Shown: in pieces, positions 1 through 7,722 of the stretch
Numbering within the stretch: position 1 is the first letter of the stretch
Layout: each line of letters opens with the position of its first letter
From: Hahellaceae bacterium
GTDB taxonomy: Bacteria; Pseudomonadota; Gammaproteobacteria; Pseudomonadales; Oleiphilaceae
Assembly: GCA_016744695.1 (NCBI GenBank)
Contig: JADGDV010000032.1
Span: 1-38,518, forward strand
Reading direction: 5' to 3'
DNA: 38,518 nucleotides
The notes under the pieces: generated by a model
Told to the model about the DNA's origin: nothing
Database searches by the model: none
The model's input: only the letters and a program-made list of their open reading frames with translations
Program-made: the position numbers and the translations under genes

Positions 1-13
1 TCAGTTTCATCAT
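1..13 (-). CDS. 5' end of an unidentified gene leaving the window
   Basis: Read on the minus strand, GGAGAG at 17-22 is followed by two adjacent ATG codons (11-13 and 8-10) and then AAA CTG. That looks like a ribosome binding site and the first codons of a gene running off the left edge. Only about four codons are visible, so no product can be named. It would be divergent from the REC-GGDEF gene at 261. Confidence 0.4.
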
Positions 14-157
14 ATTCTCTCCAATCACTTTGTTGTCATCTTTAAATGAGGTTGGGTGTGACATTATGTCGCAGGCTGAAGAAGACTATACGCTCAAGGC
101 AAATGGCTAGAATTGACTAATGTCAATTGGTTGAGTTGATTTATACCTAATAAATTA

Positions 158-184
158 CCTAGGCCATTTGATAGCCAATAGGTG
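158..184 (+). promoter_or_regulatory. Shared two-part operator upstream of the REC-GGDEF* gene
   Basis: The site has CCTAGGCC as half-site 1 and ATAGCCAATAGGTG as half-site 2, spanning 27 nt, the same span as the site at 15534-15560. Its inner end lies 76 nt before the ATG at 261. The match to the consensus is partial in half-site 2 (CCAATAGG for CCATCAGG), but the arrangement and distance agree with the other copies. Confidence 0.5.
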
Positions 185-260
185 TATATAGACTTGGATA
201 TCAATTGATTAATATAGAGCTCAACTTAAAGATCTTAGTAAATTGAATGAGGTTGTATAA

Positions 261-1235
261 ATGAATGCGCTAATAGTTACAGAAAATCGTTTTTTATCAA
301 AATTAATCAGTGCACTTCTACACCGAGAAGGTTTTAATGCATCTATTGCCACTAGTCTGAATGGTGCAGAAAAATATTTTGGGGCAGGCATACAACCAAA
401 GTTTCTCTTTGTAGATATTTGTGGTGATGGAAAACAAGAACTTCAATGGATTGAAACAATTCTTAAACAAGCAAATAATACCTGGGTCCCAATTCTTGCC
501 ATGTTAGATGATAAAGATGAGGGCTTGTTGCAAAAAGCCTACGACGCAGGTATTAGTGACTACGTTTCTAAGCATGAAAAAAAGTTTATCATACAGTCAA
601 AAATTGCAACATTTAAAAATATGCTAGCAAAAATAGAGCTGCTTGAAGCGAGTAATCAGAAACTTTCTCGTCTAACTACAGTTGATCCCATTACATTGTT
701 GCCAAATAAAGCAGGGTTTTATAGTCTTTCAAATAAAGCGGTTAAGTATTGTTGTCGCCAAAATCAGCCGCTCGCAATACTGAAGATCGAAATAAAGAAT
801 TTCGAACGATACAAAGAAGACCGTTATTATGAGTCTGGGTTAGAATGTATAGGGTTAATTGCTACTGCAATTGATAACGCGGTGAGTAGACCTATGGATA
901 TTGTTGGCCGTTTAGGCGATAAGGCGTTTGCGGTTGTTCTTCCTGATACCAATTTAATCGGTGCAGAGGCAGTGTCAGACAATATTAAAAATGCGATCAA
1001 ATTGCTATCTCTAGCGGTTCCACAATCGACAAGAAATAAAATTCTAACCGTTGATATTGATACAGTGCACGTTAATTGGGATGACGATGTCGATATAGAA
1101 ACGATATTGATGGATACCAATCAGAATCATGAGTATTCAGATATCGATGTGATAACACAATCTAATAATGTCAGTTTACTCCACTCACAAGAAAAACACT
1201 CATTAATTCCAACGCTTGCTTTAGTAGCAAACTAA
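261..1235 (+). CDS. Response-regulator receiver protein with decayed GGDEF domain
   Basis: 324 aa. Residues 1-115 form a receiver domain with phospho-acceptor D52 (in FVDI) and conserved K104. Residues 138-300 look like a GGDEF domain: it starts with the typical DPITLLPN stretch, but the active-site loop at 217-223 reads RLGDKAF instead of RxGGDEF. Cyclase activity is therefore unlikely, and it may act as a c-di-GMP or protein-interaction module. There is no signal peptide or membrane segment, so it is cytoplasmic. TGAGG stands about 10 nt before the ATG. A copy of the shared operator (158-184) lies upstream, placing it with the redox and adhesin genes to the right. A EAL protein is encoded downstream on the other strand. 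Confidence 0.85.
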   Translation: MNALIVTENRFLSKLISALLHREGFNASIATSLNGAEKYFGAGIQPKFLFVDICGDGKQELQWIETILKQANNTWVPILAMLDDKDEGLLQKAYDAGISDYVSKHEKKFIIQSKIATFKNMLAKIELLEASNQKLSRLTTVDPITLLPNKAGFYSLSNKAVKYCCRQNQPLAILKIEIKNFERYKEDRYYESGLECIGLIATAIDNAVSRPMDIVGRLGDKAFAVVLPDTNLIGAEAVSDNIKNAIKLLSLAVPQSTRNKILTVDIDTVHVNWDDDVDIETILMDTNQNHEYSDIDVITQSNNVSLLHSQEKHSLIPTLALVAN

Positions 1236-1877
1236 TCACTATGCACAAACACCTATGTAGGGAATGGCGCTGCTTTAAGCTCGTCATCCTTGCGAACATG
1301 GGGGCTCCGTATATTTGTCACTTTTTCCGTAAAGGGCTGCAAAAAAACCGCTAAACATACTACTCCGTTGAGCAAGGCGGCGTTAACCTCTCAAAACAAA
1401 TATCCCACTTATTAATCACCTCACCATACCAACAGCGTATCCTATTTTTATATTACAAAGGGGCATGTTTGTCATTATGTATGCCGCCTAGATCGCCCAG
1501 ATAAAGAATTTGATGAGTTGTTGTGGGTTGTAGATGCGTATTTTTGCCTACCGTGAAGGCCAAATTTCAGTGTTCACAGTTACAGTAATACGCAGTAGAA
1601 GCCGAAAATAGAATTGATGCATACGAAATGAGCAAGATTAGAACAGTATCTTTAGGGCAGGTTAAAAAATCGTTCGTAGTTTTGGTGGAATAAGGTAGAG
1701 TCTGTATCACTTTTTGGGTGTAGGGAGGTTTCGTTGTTAACCATTACCGATTAGACAGCTAATGCTTTTCTGCTTTTCATAGCCGCTGTACTGCATGTGG
1801 TTACATAAAAGTAGTTACTTTATTGTTCGCTTGTTAGTCACAAATTTAAGGCTCGTGATAATAGCCTTAAATTGGGT
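1236..1877. other. Intergenic stretch with no recognisable gene
   Basis: About 640 bases between the convergent genes at 261 and 1878. I found only short open stretches, for example 1479-1553, which has no start or ribosome binding site and does not resemble a family I know. Apart from the hairpin at 1843-1873 I see no RNA gene or repeat. It may be decayed coding sequence. Confidence 0.5.
1843..1873 (-). terminator. Stem-loop terminator after the EAL gene
   Basis: A perfect 11-bp inverted repeat, AATTTAAGGCT and its complement, surrounds a 9-nt loop. It begins five bases beyond the stop codon of the minus-strand EAL gene. There is no long U run, so efficiency is uncertain, but position and perfect pairing support termination of that transcript. 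Confidence 0.6.
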
Positions 1878-2648
1878 TTAAGTAATTTTTTTCAATAGTT
1901 CTTTTTTTGATTGAGGGCAGTGATAGTGAAAGCCTTGGCTTCGAGTGAACCCCATATGTAGAGCTATATTGTGAACTCTTTGGTTTTCTATACCTTCAAT
2001 GAGAATTGATATGTCTAATTTTTTAGTTAGGTCAATTAGACACTCTGAAATAGCACGGTATTTCTTGTCTTCTATATTGTCACTAAATACTTTATCCAGC
2101 TTAATACCCGCTATTGGCAGCTTCCCTAGTAACGGTAGCGATGTATAACCCGTACCAAAATCATCCAACACTACTTTTACACCTACAGCTTGTAATGCAG
2201 TTATATTTTTAATGGTATTGCGCAAATTGGCGATAGGCAATTTTTCAGTAATTTCCAGCACAAGACATTTGCCATGTTTATTATTTTTTACAAGCAATGC
2301 AAGCACGTTCTTGACAAAATCTTTTTTAATGATATCGGAAGGAGAGACATTGACCGCTATATGCTCTATTTTATGAACGAGATAAATGCTATCAAAATCT
2401 GATAATGCTTTATTGATAATCCAGTAGGTTAGGTATTCTATTCTTCCACTTCGCTCTGTGTTGTTTAATAGTTTATATGGAGCCTCATTTATGGCTTTAT
2501 CTCCAGCTGAGCGAAGCAGTGCTTCAGCAGAAATAGGGTTGTTAGTTAACAGGTTAAACTGAAGTTGGTAGAAAAGTTGTAGTTCCTTATCATGATGTGC
2601 AAAAAACAACGTTTGGATATTAATGGTCGAATTCATAATTTGTGTCAC
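1878..2648 (-). CDS. EAL-domain c-di-GMP phosphodiesterase
   Basis: 256 aa, essentially a stand-alone EAL domain of usual length that would hydrolyse c-di-GMP to pGpG in the cytoplasm. The catalytic signature is intact, numbering from GTG 2648: EALLR at 42-46, N100 in NVSP, E132 in LEITE, D162-D163 in DDFGTG, K183 and D185 in IKLD, E218 and E221 in EGIE, and Q238 in QGF. No sensor domain or membrane segment is present. The start is unclear: GTG 2648 and ATG 2636 both lack a good ribosome binding site. It follows the unknown gene at 2667-3233 by 18 nt, so the two are probably co-transcribed. A stem-loop lies directly after the stop. Confidence 0.9.
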   Translation of the reverse strand: MTQIMNSTINIQTLFFAHHDKELQLFYQLQFNLLTNNPISAEALLRSAGDKAINEAPYKLLNNTERSGRIEYLTYWIINKALSDFDSIYLVHKIEHIAVNVSPSDIIKKDFVKNVLALLVKNNKHGKCLVLEITEKLPIANLRNTIKNITALQAVGVKVVLDDFGTGYTSLPLLGKLPIAGIKLDKVFSDNIEDKKYRAISECLIDLTKKLDISILIEGIENQRVHNIALHMGFTRSQGFHYHCPQSKKELLKKIT

Positions 2649-2666
2649 TTATACTGTCTAATCATA

Positions 2667-3233
2667 TTAATAAGTTATTGTGGTTAATTTACTTTCAACA
2701 GTTCGCGTAATATCTCGCTTTTCAAAGTCTGATGAAAAATAGAGCGCGTTTATGTCTACACGGTGTAGTTGCATTATCTGTTTATTGCTTTTTTTGAATT
2801 TAAAATCCTCATTTAAAATGACAGGTAAGAACTCGCCCTTATTGCGATATTTTTTTTGAAGTAATTTCATTCCTTTTTTCAAGGATATAGATTTTATTTT
2901 TCCTGTTTTATTTGATTTGTATGCGAGTCGTAGGCTTTCAGAATGGTTATCGTTAGCCGCTTCAGAAACAAATAAATATACTCCTGTTGGCTTCACTGCA
3001 TTACAGGGAATATCGTGAAATATTTCGGATTGTGTGTGCAGTCTTGGACGAGCAATAACTTTGTTCTTATATGACGTCACTGAATGTATTTTGAAGTCTG
3101 CATACAATTTATTAACAGACCCAGAAAATAAACACAATGAGTCTTCTAAGCACTTTAAAAATCCAACTGTTTTCTCTTCAGTAGAGTTATCAATTTCACA
3201 AACTAAATTATTATTAACGGTTTGGTTAAACAT
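2667..3233 (-). CDS. Unknown protein co-transcribed with the EAL gene
   Basis: About 188 aa from the ATG at 3233, which has a good ribosome binding site (TGAGGT, about 8 nt upstream). A TTG at 3248 in the same frame is less likely because that binding site would fall inside the gene. I recognise no family. The protein is soluble, with no signal peptide or membrane segment. It has a basic Lys-rich middle (around KSNKTGKIKS and LLQKKYRNKG) and ends in a mixed region with RDITRTVES. It sits directly upstream of the EAL phosphodiesterase, so it could be a partner or sensor for it; that is only inference from position. Confidence 0.65.
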   Translation of the reverse strand: MFNQTVNNNLVCEIDNSTEEKTVGFLKCLEDSLCLFSGSVNKLYADFKIHSVTSYKNKVIARPRLHTQSEIFHDIPCNAVKPTGVYLFVSEAANDNHSESLRLAYKSNKTGKIKSISLKKGMKLLQKKYRNKGEFLPVILNEDFKFKKSNKQIMQLHRVDINALYFSSDFEKRDITRTVESKLTTITY

Positions 3234-3356
3234 GGACTTGTACCTCAAAGCTATTTGTAAATAGTTAAGTAACTTGATTGAGGTTGATCATAGTGGTTTG
3301 TAGCGGGGGTTTACAATAGCTTAACCCACTCGGGTTATATCTATGAAAGAGTAGGC

Positions 3357-3370
3357 TAAACCATCTGGTC
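3357..3370 (+). promoter_or_regulatory. Half-site 2 of the shared operator upstream of the 57-aa gene
   Basis: TAAACCATCTGGTC matches half-site 2 of the shared motif closely. It lies 75 nt before the ATG at 3446. The first half-site is not clear here, although a CTTAACCC stretch occurs at 3320-3327. The region between 3249 and 3445 is a divergent promoter region; in the minus direction a weaker relative of the motif (around 3298-3324) precedes the gene starting at 3233. Confidence 0.5.
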
Positions 3371-3445
3371 GATACCTGTGCAGCAATTTGTTCGTTATAG
3401 TTTCGTTATGAAATTACGAATCAAATCAATCTTTGGAAAATAATT

Positions 3446-3619
3446 ATGATGAATTCTTTTATGAGCACTGACACTAACCCATGTATTTCTCGAATGAGTA
3501 TTGAGTACAATAATGGTTATTTTGAGGTGTTTGAATTAACAACGGTTATTTCTAGGCATGCTTCTCTTCAAGAGGCGCAGTGGATTAAAAATGTATTGGA
3601 AAACGAACAACATGAATGA
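3446..3619 (+). CDS. Small protein of 57 aa, function unknown
   Basis: The frame runs ATG ATG AAT TCT to TGA at 3617-3619 and gives an acidic 57-residue protein. It has a middle part FEVFELTTVISRH and an amphipathic C-terminal helix-like segment (ASLQEAQWIKNVLENE). The ribosome binding site is weak (TTTGGAAAA). Three things favour a real gene: it is preceded by a good copy of the shared half-site 2, it is followed 19 nt later by a strong stem-loop terminator, and it fills the only open frame between them. I do not recognise a family. A second small protein gene (26100) is also headed by a related motif. Confidence 0.6.
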   Translation: MMNSFMSTDTNPCISRMSIEYNNGYFEVFELTTVISRHASLQEAQWIKNVLENEQHE

Positions 3620-3638
3620 TACTCACCACTTTTTTAGA

Positions 3639-3670
3639 AAAGATAAACATTAGGGAAAATGTTTATCTTT
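3639..3670 (+). terminator. Rho-independent terminator after the 57-aa gene
   Basis: A perfect 12-bp inverted repeat (AAAGATAAACAT and its complement) surrounds an 8-nt loop, with the 3' arm ending in CTTT then ATTA. It starts 19 nt after the stop codon at 3619. Confidence 0.75.
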
Positions 3671-3852
3671 ATTAGGTAAATATTTCTTCAATTTTATTTA
3701 TGCAAGCCTCTCTCTGCTTATATTAACAGAGGGCTTTAGTATGACTCTACGAACAAACTTCTACTCTTTTTTATGCTCACTAGCGCACTTATGACTAAAA
3801 TTAGCGTCTGATTTCGGCTGTGATGAAGACAGATATTTAAGTATTTGATCAT

Positions 3853-3875
3853 AAAAAACAGCCTAAAAGTGGCTG
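3853..3875 (-). terminator. Possible minus-strand terminator left of the IS element
   Basis: Read on the minus strand, CAGCC, a 7-nt loop and GGCTG are followed by six Ts. This is a short but canonical intrinsic-terminator shape. It could stop transcription leaving the left end of the IS element; no gene that needs it is visible. Confidence 0.4.
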
Positions 3876-3919
3876 CTATAGAGTTATATTGAATAAATTT
3901 GATGCAACAAGCCTATTCT

Positions 3920-3940
3920 TAACTCAAGTTTCGGGGTTCA
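3920..3940 (+). repeat. Left terminal inverted repeat of the IS
   Basis: It begins TAACTCAAGTTTCGG and continues GGTTCA. The reverse complement of 7702-7722 differs at one position. Confidence 0.85.
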
Positions 3941-3983
3941 AAACAAACAACAAGCCAAGTGTAACTTTATGATTTAAAAGAGG

Positions 3984-4006
3984 TTGATGCCTCGTTGTGG
4001 TAAAAT
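3984..4006 (+). promoter_or_regulatory. Possible transposase promoter
   Basis: TGGTAAAAT at 3998-4006 fits an extended -10 element (TGnTAAAAT). A TTGATG stands at 3984 but too close for a standard -35. It is inside the left end of the IS, as expected for a transposase promoter. Confidence 0.3.
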
Positions 4007-4048
4007 ACTTGTTAACTAGACAAAGTAAAAAACCACAAGAGACATCAA

Positions 4049-5190
4049 ATAAATTCTGACACAAAGCCTTTTAACTTACCAACATTAACCGCTGACTTAC
4101 TTAGCCAAACAAACCTTAAAATTGATAATACATTTAGCTCAACATGGAATAGTCTGCGTTTTAATACAATGTTACGCAAAGCTAAGTTTTCTAAGCGCTC
4201 AGGCATACCAGCCAGTGATGTTGTTTATCTGTTAATGCTTTGGGTTTGGCTAAAAGTAGACTCTGTTGCCATGTTTTCAAAGGATGCTCTATTAAGTTTT
4301 TCAGCGGCAAAAAAAGATTCGTTATATGACTTACTGAATCGCGAAGACTTAGATTGGCGAAAGCTACAACGATTGACTGCTAAAAAAGTACTCCAGGCTA
4401 ATCCTAGAAATAAGATCAGCGCCTTTGTTATTGATGACACAGTAAAAACAAGGCGTGGCAAAAAGATGCCAGGCGTATCGAGCCACTTTGATCACTTAAC
4501 GGCTCGTTGTGTGATGGGGCAGCAAATAGTGACCCTTGGTGTCGCTAATGATGAACAATTTGTTCCCGTTGATAATGAAATATTTATCAGTGAGGTTAAG
4601 GAGCAAGCGTTAGACTATAAATTTAATGATAACCGCAGTATTGCAGCAAAACGCTACAAGAAATCAAAGCAACAAACCAAGCCCGAGATGGTCTGTGACA
4701 TGATAGCGCGAGCTATACGCGGCGGCATCAATACCGATTACTTTTTAGCCGATGCATGGTTTGCGACCAAGCATATTCTCAGAATGACGATTGAGCACTC
4801 ACTTGTAGCCATTGTCAGAATGAAAAAGAACAAAATGAAATACCGGCTAATTACAAACGGAAACGCCCACTTACTTTGTGCTCAGGAGCTATACAAGCAA
4901 CACGTCAAAGGTCGCTGGCAAACGCTTAATCATGCGCCGTATCAAAGTAAGTCTATCGTTGTTGAGTTGAATCTCGCAAGTTCAGCTAAAGAGCCAGCCC
5001 AATGGGTTAAAGTGAAATTACTCTTTGTTCGGTCGGTAGATGAAAGCAAGCAACAGGCGAGTAAGCATGATTGGGCGCTATTTTTAACGACGGATAGTCA
5101 GCTTGAAGATGAGAAAATACTTGAGGTCTATGCGCTGCGCTGGGGGATTGAAGTTTATTTCAAAGAATCCAAGCAAAAGCCTCCTTTTTT
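4049..5190 (+). pseudogene. IS4-family DDE transposase, 5' part before the intron
   Basis: This part encodes the catalytic core of a DDE transposase. The first Asp is in FVIDDTVKTRRGKK, the second in YFLADAWF, and the YREK signature is YALRWGIEVYFKESK (Y-2-R-3-E-6-K). The first ATG is at 4169, but the frame stays open and family-like back to 4016, with no ATG, GTG or TTG. AAGAGA followed by ATA at 4049 suggests a start there, or a decayed ATG. Reading straight into the intron stops at 5251. Joining base 5190 to 7337 keeps the frame exactly and gives PPF-LKEQSRHYSAY. From ATG 4169 the joined protein is 452 aa, from 4049 it is 492 aa. It can be functional only if the intron is spliced. Confidence 0.8.
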
Positions 5191-5981
5191 GTTTGCCCAG
5201 CGAAGCTGGCAAATCCGTCCACTTGAAAGAAAGTGGAGTCACCCTGACTAAGGGGAAGATAATCTGAATGGCACCAAAAGTAGGCGCCTTGAAGCGAGGG
5301 CATCACTGGCCAACGGTGGGGTCTGAAGAAAGCCATAGGAAGTTAGAGGTATACAACTAACCGTAACCTGTTTCGGCGGTGTTGGTGGGTAAGCGTCCAA
5401 AATAGCGCGAAGCCCAATACTTAGTCAGACCAATGCTGCGTTTGAGGGTGGGATTTCTAACAGGGCGTCAGTGCATTAACTGGGGAAGCCTGGCACTGTA
5501 TCCAGTCAAAAAAGATGACTGGACGTATTATTCAAAGGGTGATCTGAGAATGGTATGAGTGTGAAGTGGCAGATGAACCCGTAGTAGTATTGAAGGCTAG
5601 GCCTATGAAAGCCAGTAATGGTGTGGAGGACAAAACCAAGCTGATCAACAGCTAAGACTGTTGGGACTAACAAGGCTCAAAAGGTCATGCTAGTTGCGAA
5701 GGGGGGAAGTGATCTATAAATCACTAAAAGAGATGTAATTAATAGTACGACTACAAGCTGCATCAATATGCAGAGCATCCCTCAATGGTGAAGAGTGAAA
5801 TCGGAGCAATTGTTGTGAGCTGGTCACGGGGAGTAATCATTTTTCTTTATTAGAAACAGCAAGGCAGTTAAGCATATTGCATAAAATTGGGTCAAACCAA
5901 GCTAGAAGACTTAACGCGATGATGAAACAAACCCAGCACAATTAAGGCAGTCAATGGTTAGTGATATGAGAGAAAATAAGT

Positions 5982-7248
5982 GTGAGGGTTTACTATAGTC
6001 TTTATGGTCGGCTGTTATCGTTACAGTCACTCTATGACGCATTCAAGCGAGTGAAAAAGAATAAAGGCGCTGCCGGTATTGATGGTCAGAGCGTGCAGGA
6101 CTTTGAGCGAAATTTGGAAAATAACCTCAAGCAATTATTATTCGAACTACAAGAAAAGCGGTATCAACCGCAGCCCGTAAAACGTGTTGAAATCGACAAA
6201 GACGATGGAGGTAAACGGCTACTGGGCATTCCTGTGGTTCGAGATCGTGTCGTACAGCAATGTTTATCGAACATCATGACCCCCCATCTTCGATCCAGAC
6301 TTTCATCCATCCAGTTATGGGTACAGAGTAGGGCGAAGTTGTCATCAAGCCATCAGCAAGGCGACGCTGTTTATACGTAAGTATCATCGTCAGCATGTTG
6401 TTGATATGGATCTGTCGAAGTGCTTCGACATGCTCGACCATGATTTAATCATTCAGTCAGTGCGTAAGCGAATCACAGACGGCAGTATTCTGAACTTGAT
6501 CGACCTGTTTCTAAAAAGTGGGGCGATGGTAGGCTCAAGTTGGCAAAGCAATGAAAAGGGAAGCCCGCAAGGCGGGGTGATTAGTCCGTTGTTAGCGAAT
6601 ATCTACTTAGATGCTTTTGATCAGGAAATGAAGCGACGTCAGCACCGAATAGTGCGATACGCCGATGACATACTGATACTCTGTTGCTCAGAAGCAGCAG
6701 CAAAGAGTGCATTGAATGTAGCGAGCCATATTTTAGAAGAAACACTCAAGCTAAAAGTGAATGAGCGTAAAGCGCACATTGCACACAGTGACGATGGGAT
6801 TAAGTTCTTAGGTGTGGTGATAGGAACAGTCTACACGCGCATCCAAGAAAAGAAACTCAAGACACTGAAAGTAAAAGTGAAGCAAATCACCAAGCGTAAT
6901 GGAGGAAAGAATTTAGCGATGCTGCTAAAAGAACTAAATCCAGTGCTAAGAGGGTTTGTAAATTATTTTAAAATAGCGAATATAGCAGGTATCTTAAATC
7001 AATTGTCACGGTGGATAAGGCGAAGACTGAGAAGTGTGCAACTGAAACTGTGGAAGAAGCCGAGCAAATTGCATCGACGACTAAAGCAACTGGGTTATAA
7101 ACCTCCGTTTAAGTTTATCCAGATGAACTCATGGCGAAATGCGGCGAGTCCATTGGCAAGCTATGCGATGCCTAATAGTTGGTTCAAAGAAATCGGCTTA
7201 TATCAGGTAAACGAAGTAAAGACAGGGGTTCTTGTCCCTTGTTCTTAA
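5982..7248 (+). pseudogene. ltrA: Group II intron reverse transcriptase/maturase, frameshifted
   Basis: Starting at GTG 5982 (GAGAG about 10 nt upstream), the first 100 or so codons give a normal N-terminus (KKNKGAAGIDG, GIPVVRDRVVQQ). After a run of six Cs at 6280-6285 the frame is lost and a stop follows at 6378-6380. In the next frame the protein continues correctly (IFDPDFHPSSYGYRVGRS). It goes on through DLSKCFD, GSPQGGVISP, the catalytic YADD and a maturase domain, ending without an HNH endonuclease domain at 7248. Removing one C gives a 421-aa protein, the usual size. Translation could restart at ATG 6406, but that product lacks the first RT motifs. A sequencing error in the C run is possible. 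Confidence 0.85.
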
Positions 7249-7266
7249 TGGGGATAATAGATTGCA

Positions 7267-7336
7267 TGAGCCGTATACGAGGTCCGTACGTACGGTTCTG
7301 TGAGAGGGATGAGATGAAAGCCTCACCCTACTCGAT
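7267..7336 (+). ncRNA. Group II intron domains V and VI
   Basis: Domain V at 7267-7300 begins TGAGCCGTATACG and closes with CGTACGGTTCTG, with the catalytic AGC triad at 7269-7271. Domain VI (about 7301-7332) pairs GAGAGGG with CCCTACTC around an inner GAG/CTC stem and a GAAA-containing loop, giving a place for the branch-point A. The intron ends shortly after at 7336. Confidence 0.85.
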
Positions 7337-7673
7337 AAAAGAGCAAAGCAGGCATTACAGTGCTTATATTGCCTCAACACACCTAATTGGCCTAAGGTTT
7401 TGCTTGCTGTTGTTTGCCAAGCAAGAAGAAGGTTTGGCAAGGCTTGGCGCGGTAAGAAATGATTTTGAAGAGAGCTTGAATTGCCTGAATTTTGCCAGTA
7501 AATTGTGGGGCTTATTCAAGGCGTTGATCGCGGGCGCAGTGAATGACACGGTAAGTTTATCAGGTGCTGATAAAACAGACGTTTTAAAAAAAATTGAAGA
7601 TACAGTTGTCGATTTTTTTACGCAAGTCATGCAAATGGATAGCTTTACCTTACGACAAGAAGCTTTAGAATAA
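7337..7673 (+). pseudogene. IS4-family transposase, 3' part after the intron
   Basis: This stretch encodes the C-terminal part of the transposase (KEQSRHYSAYIASTHLIG to LDSFTLRQEALE-type ending, here MDSFTLRQEALE). It holds the segment that follows the YREK signature in this IS4 subgroup. It has no start of its own: it reads open from within the intron, but that upstream reading is intron sequence. It ends at TAA 7671-7673, just before the hairpin and right inverted repeat. Confidence 0.8.
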
Positions 7674-7678
7674 GAGAA

Positions 7679-7707
7679 AGTTCACTTTTATTGGCTAAAA
7701 GTGAACT
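7679..7707 (+). terminator. Hairpin after the transposase, overlapping the right IS end
   Basis: A perfect 12-bp inverted repeat, AGTTCACTTTTA and its complement, surrounds a 5-nt loop (TTGGC). It starts six bases after the transposase stop and overlaps the right terminal repeat. It may terminate transposase mRNA or block read-through between host and IS. Confidence 0.55.
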
Positions 7708-7722
7708 CCGAAACTTGAGTTA
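7702..7722 (-). repeat. Right terminal inverted repeat of the IS
   Basis: It reads TGAACTCCG then AAACTTGAGTTA. It is the inverted copy of 3920-3940 with one mismatch, and its outer base is immediately next to the stop codon of the minus-strand gene at 7723. Confidence 0.85.

Larger units (their letters stand above)
5191..7336 (+). mobile_element. Group II intron inside the transposase gene
   Basis: 2146 bp. The 5' end is placed at GTTTGCCCAG, which differs from the usual GUGYG. The 3' end is placed after CACCCTACTCGAT. These limits restore the transposase frame. Domain I-III RNA (5191-about 5980) is rich in stem-loops, for example TTTGCC/GGCAAA at the start and CCACTT/AAGTGG at 5219-5234. 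A reverse transcriptase/maturase gene fills domain IV, and domains V and VI are recognisable at 7267-7332. CAAAAGG near 5676-5682, in a loop, could be EBS1 pairing with CCTTTT at 5183-5188, but this is inference. The encoded protein is frameshifted, so splicing and mobility may depend on help from another copy. Confidence 0.85.
3920..7722 (+). mobile_element. IS4-family insertion sequence split by a group II intron
   Basis: The element is bounded by 21-bp terminal inverted repeats (3920-3940 and 7702-7722) that match at 20 of 21 positions. It carries one DDE transposase gene reading rightward. Without the 2146-bp intron at 5191-7336 the IS would be 1657 bp. I find no target-site duplication next to the repeats, so flanking DNA may have been rearranged or the insertion is old. 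The right end abuts the stop codon of the mini-FAD gene (7723-7725). Confidence 0.85.

Noticed and set aside
3034-3264. Plus-strand open frame opposite the unknown gene at 2667
   Set aside because: It is antisense to a gene with a better start and operon context, and it resembles no known protein.
3702-3735. Hairpin AAGCCTCT/AGAGGGCTT as a terminator
   Set aside because: The pairing is imperfect, the T run is short, and a better terminator precedes it.
7179-7673. Single gene starting inside the intron and reading into the IS
   Set aside because: The first part is intron sequence (maturase end, domains V and VI); only the part from 7337 is transposase.
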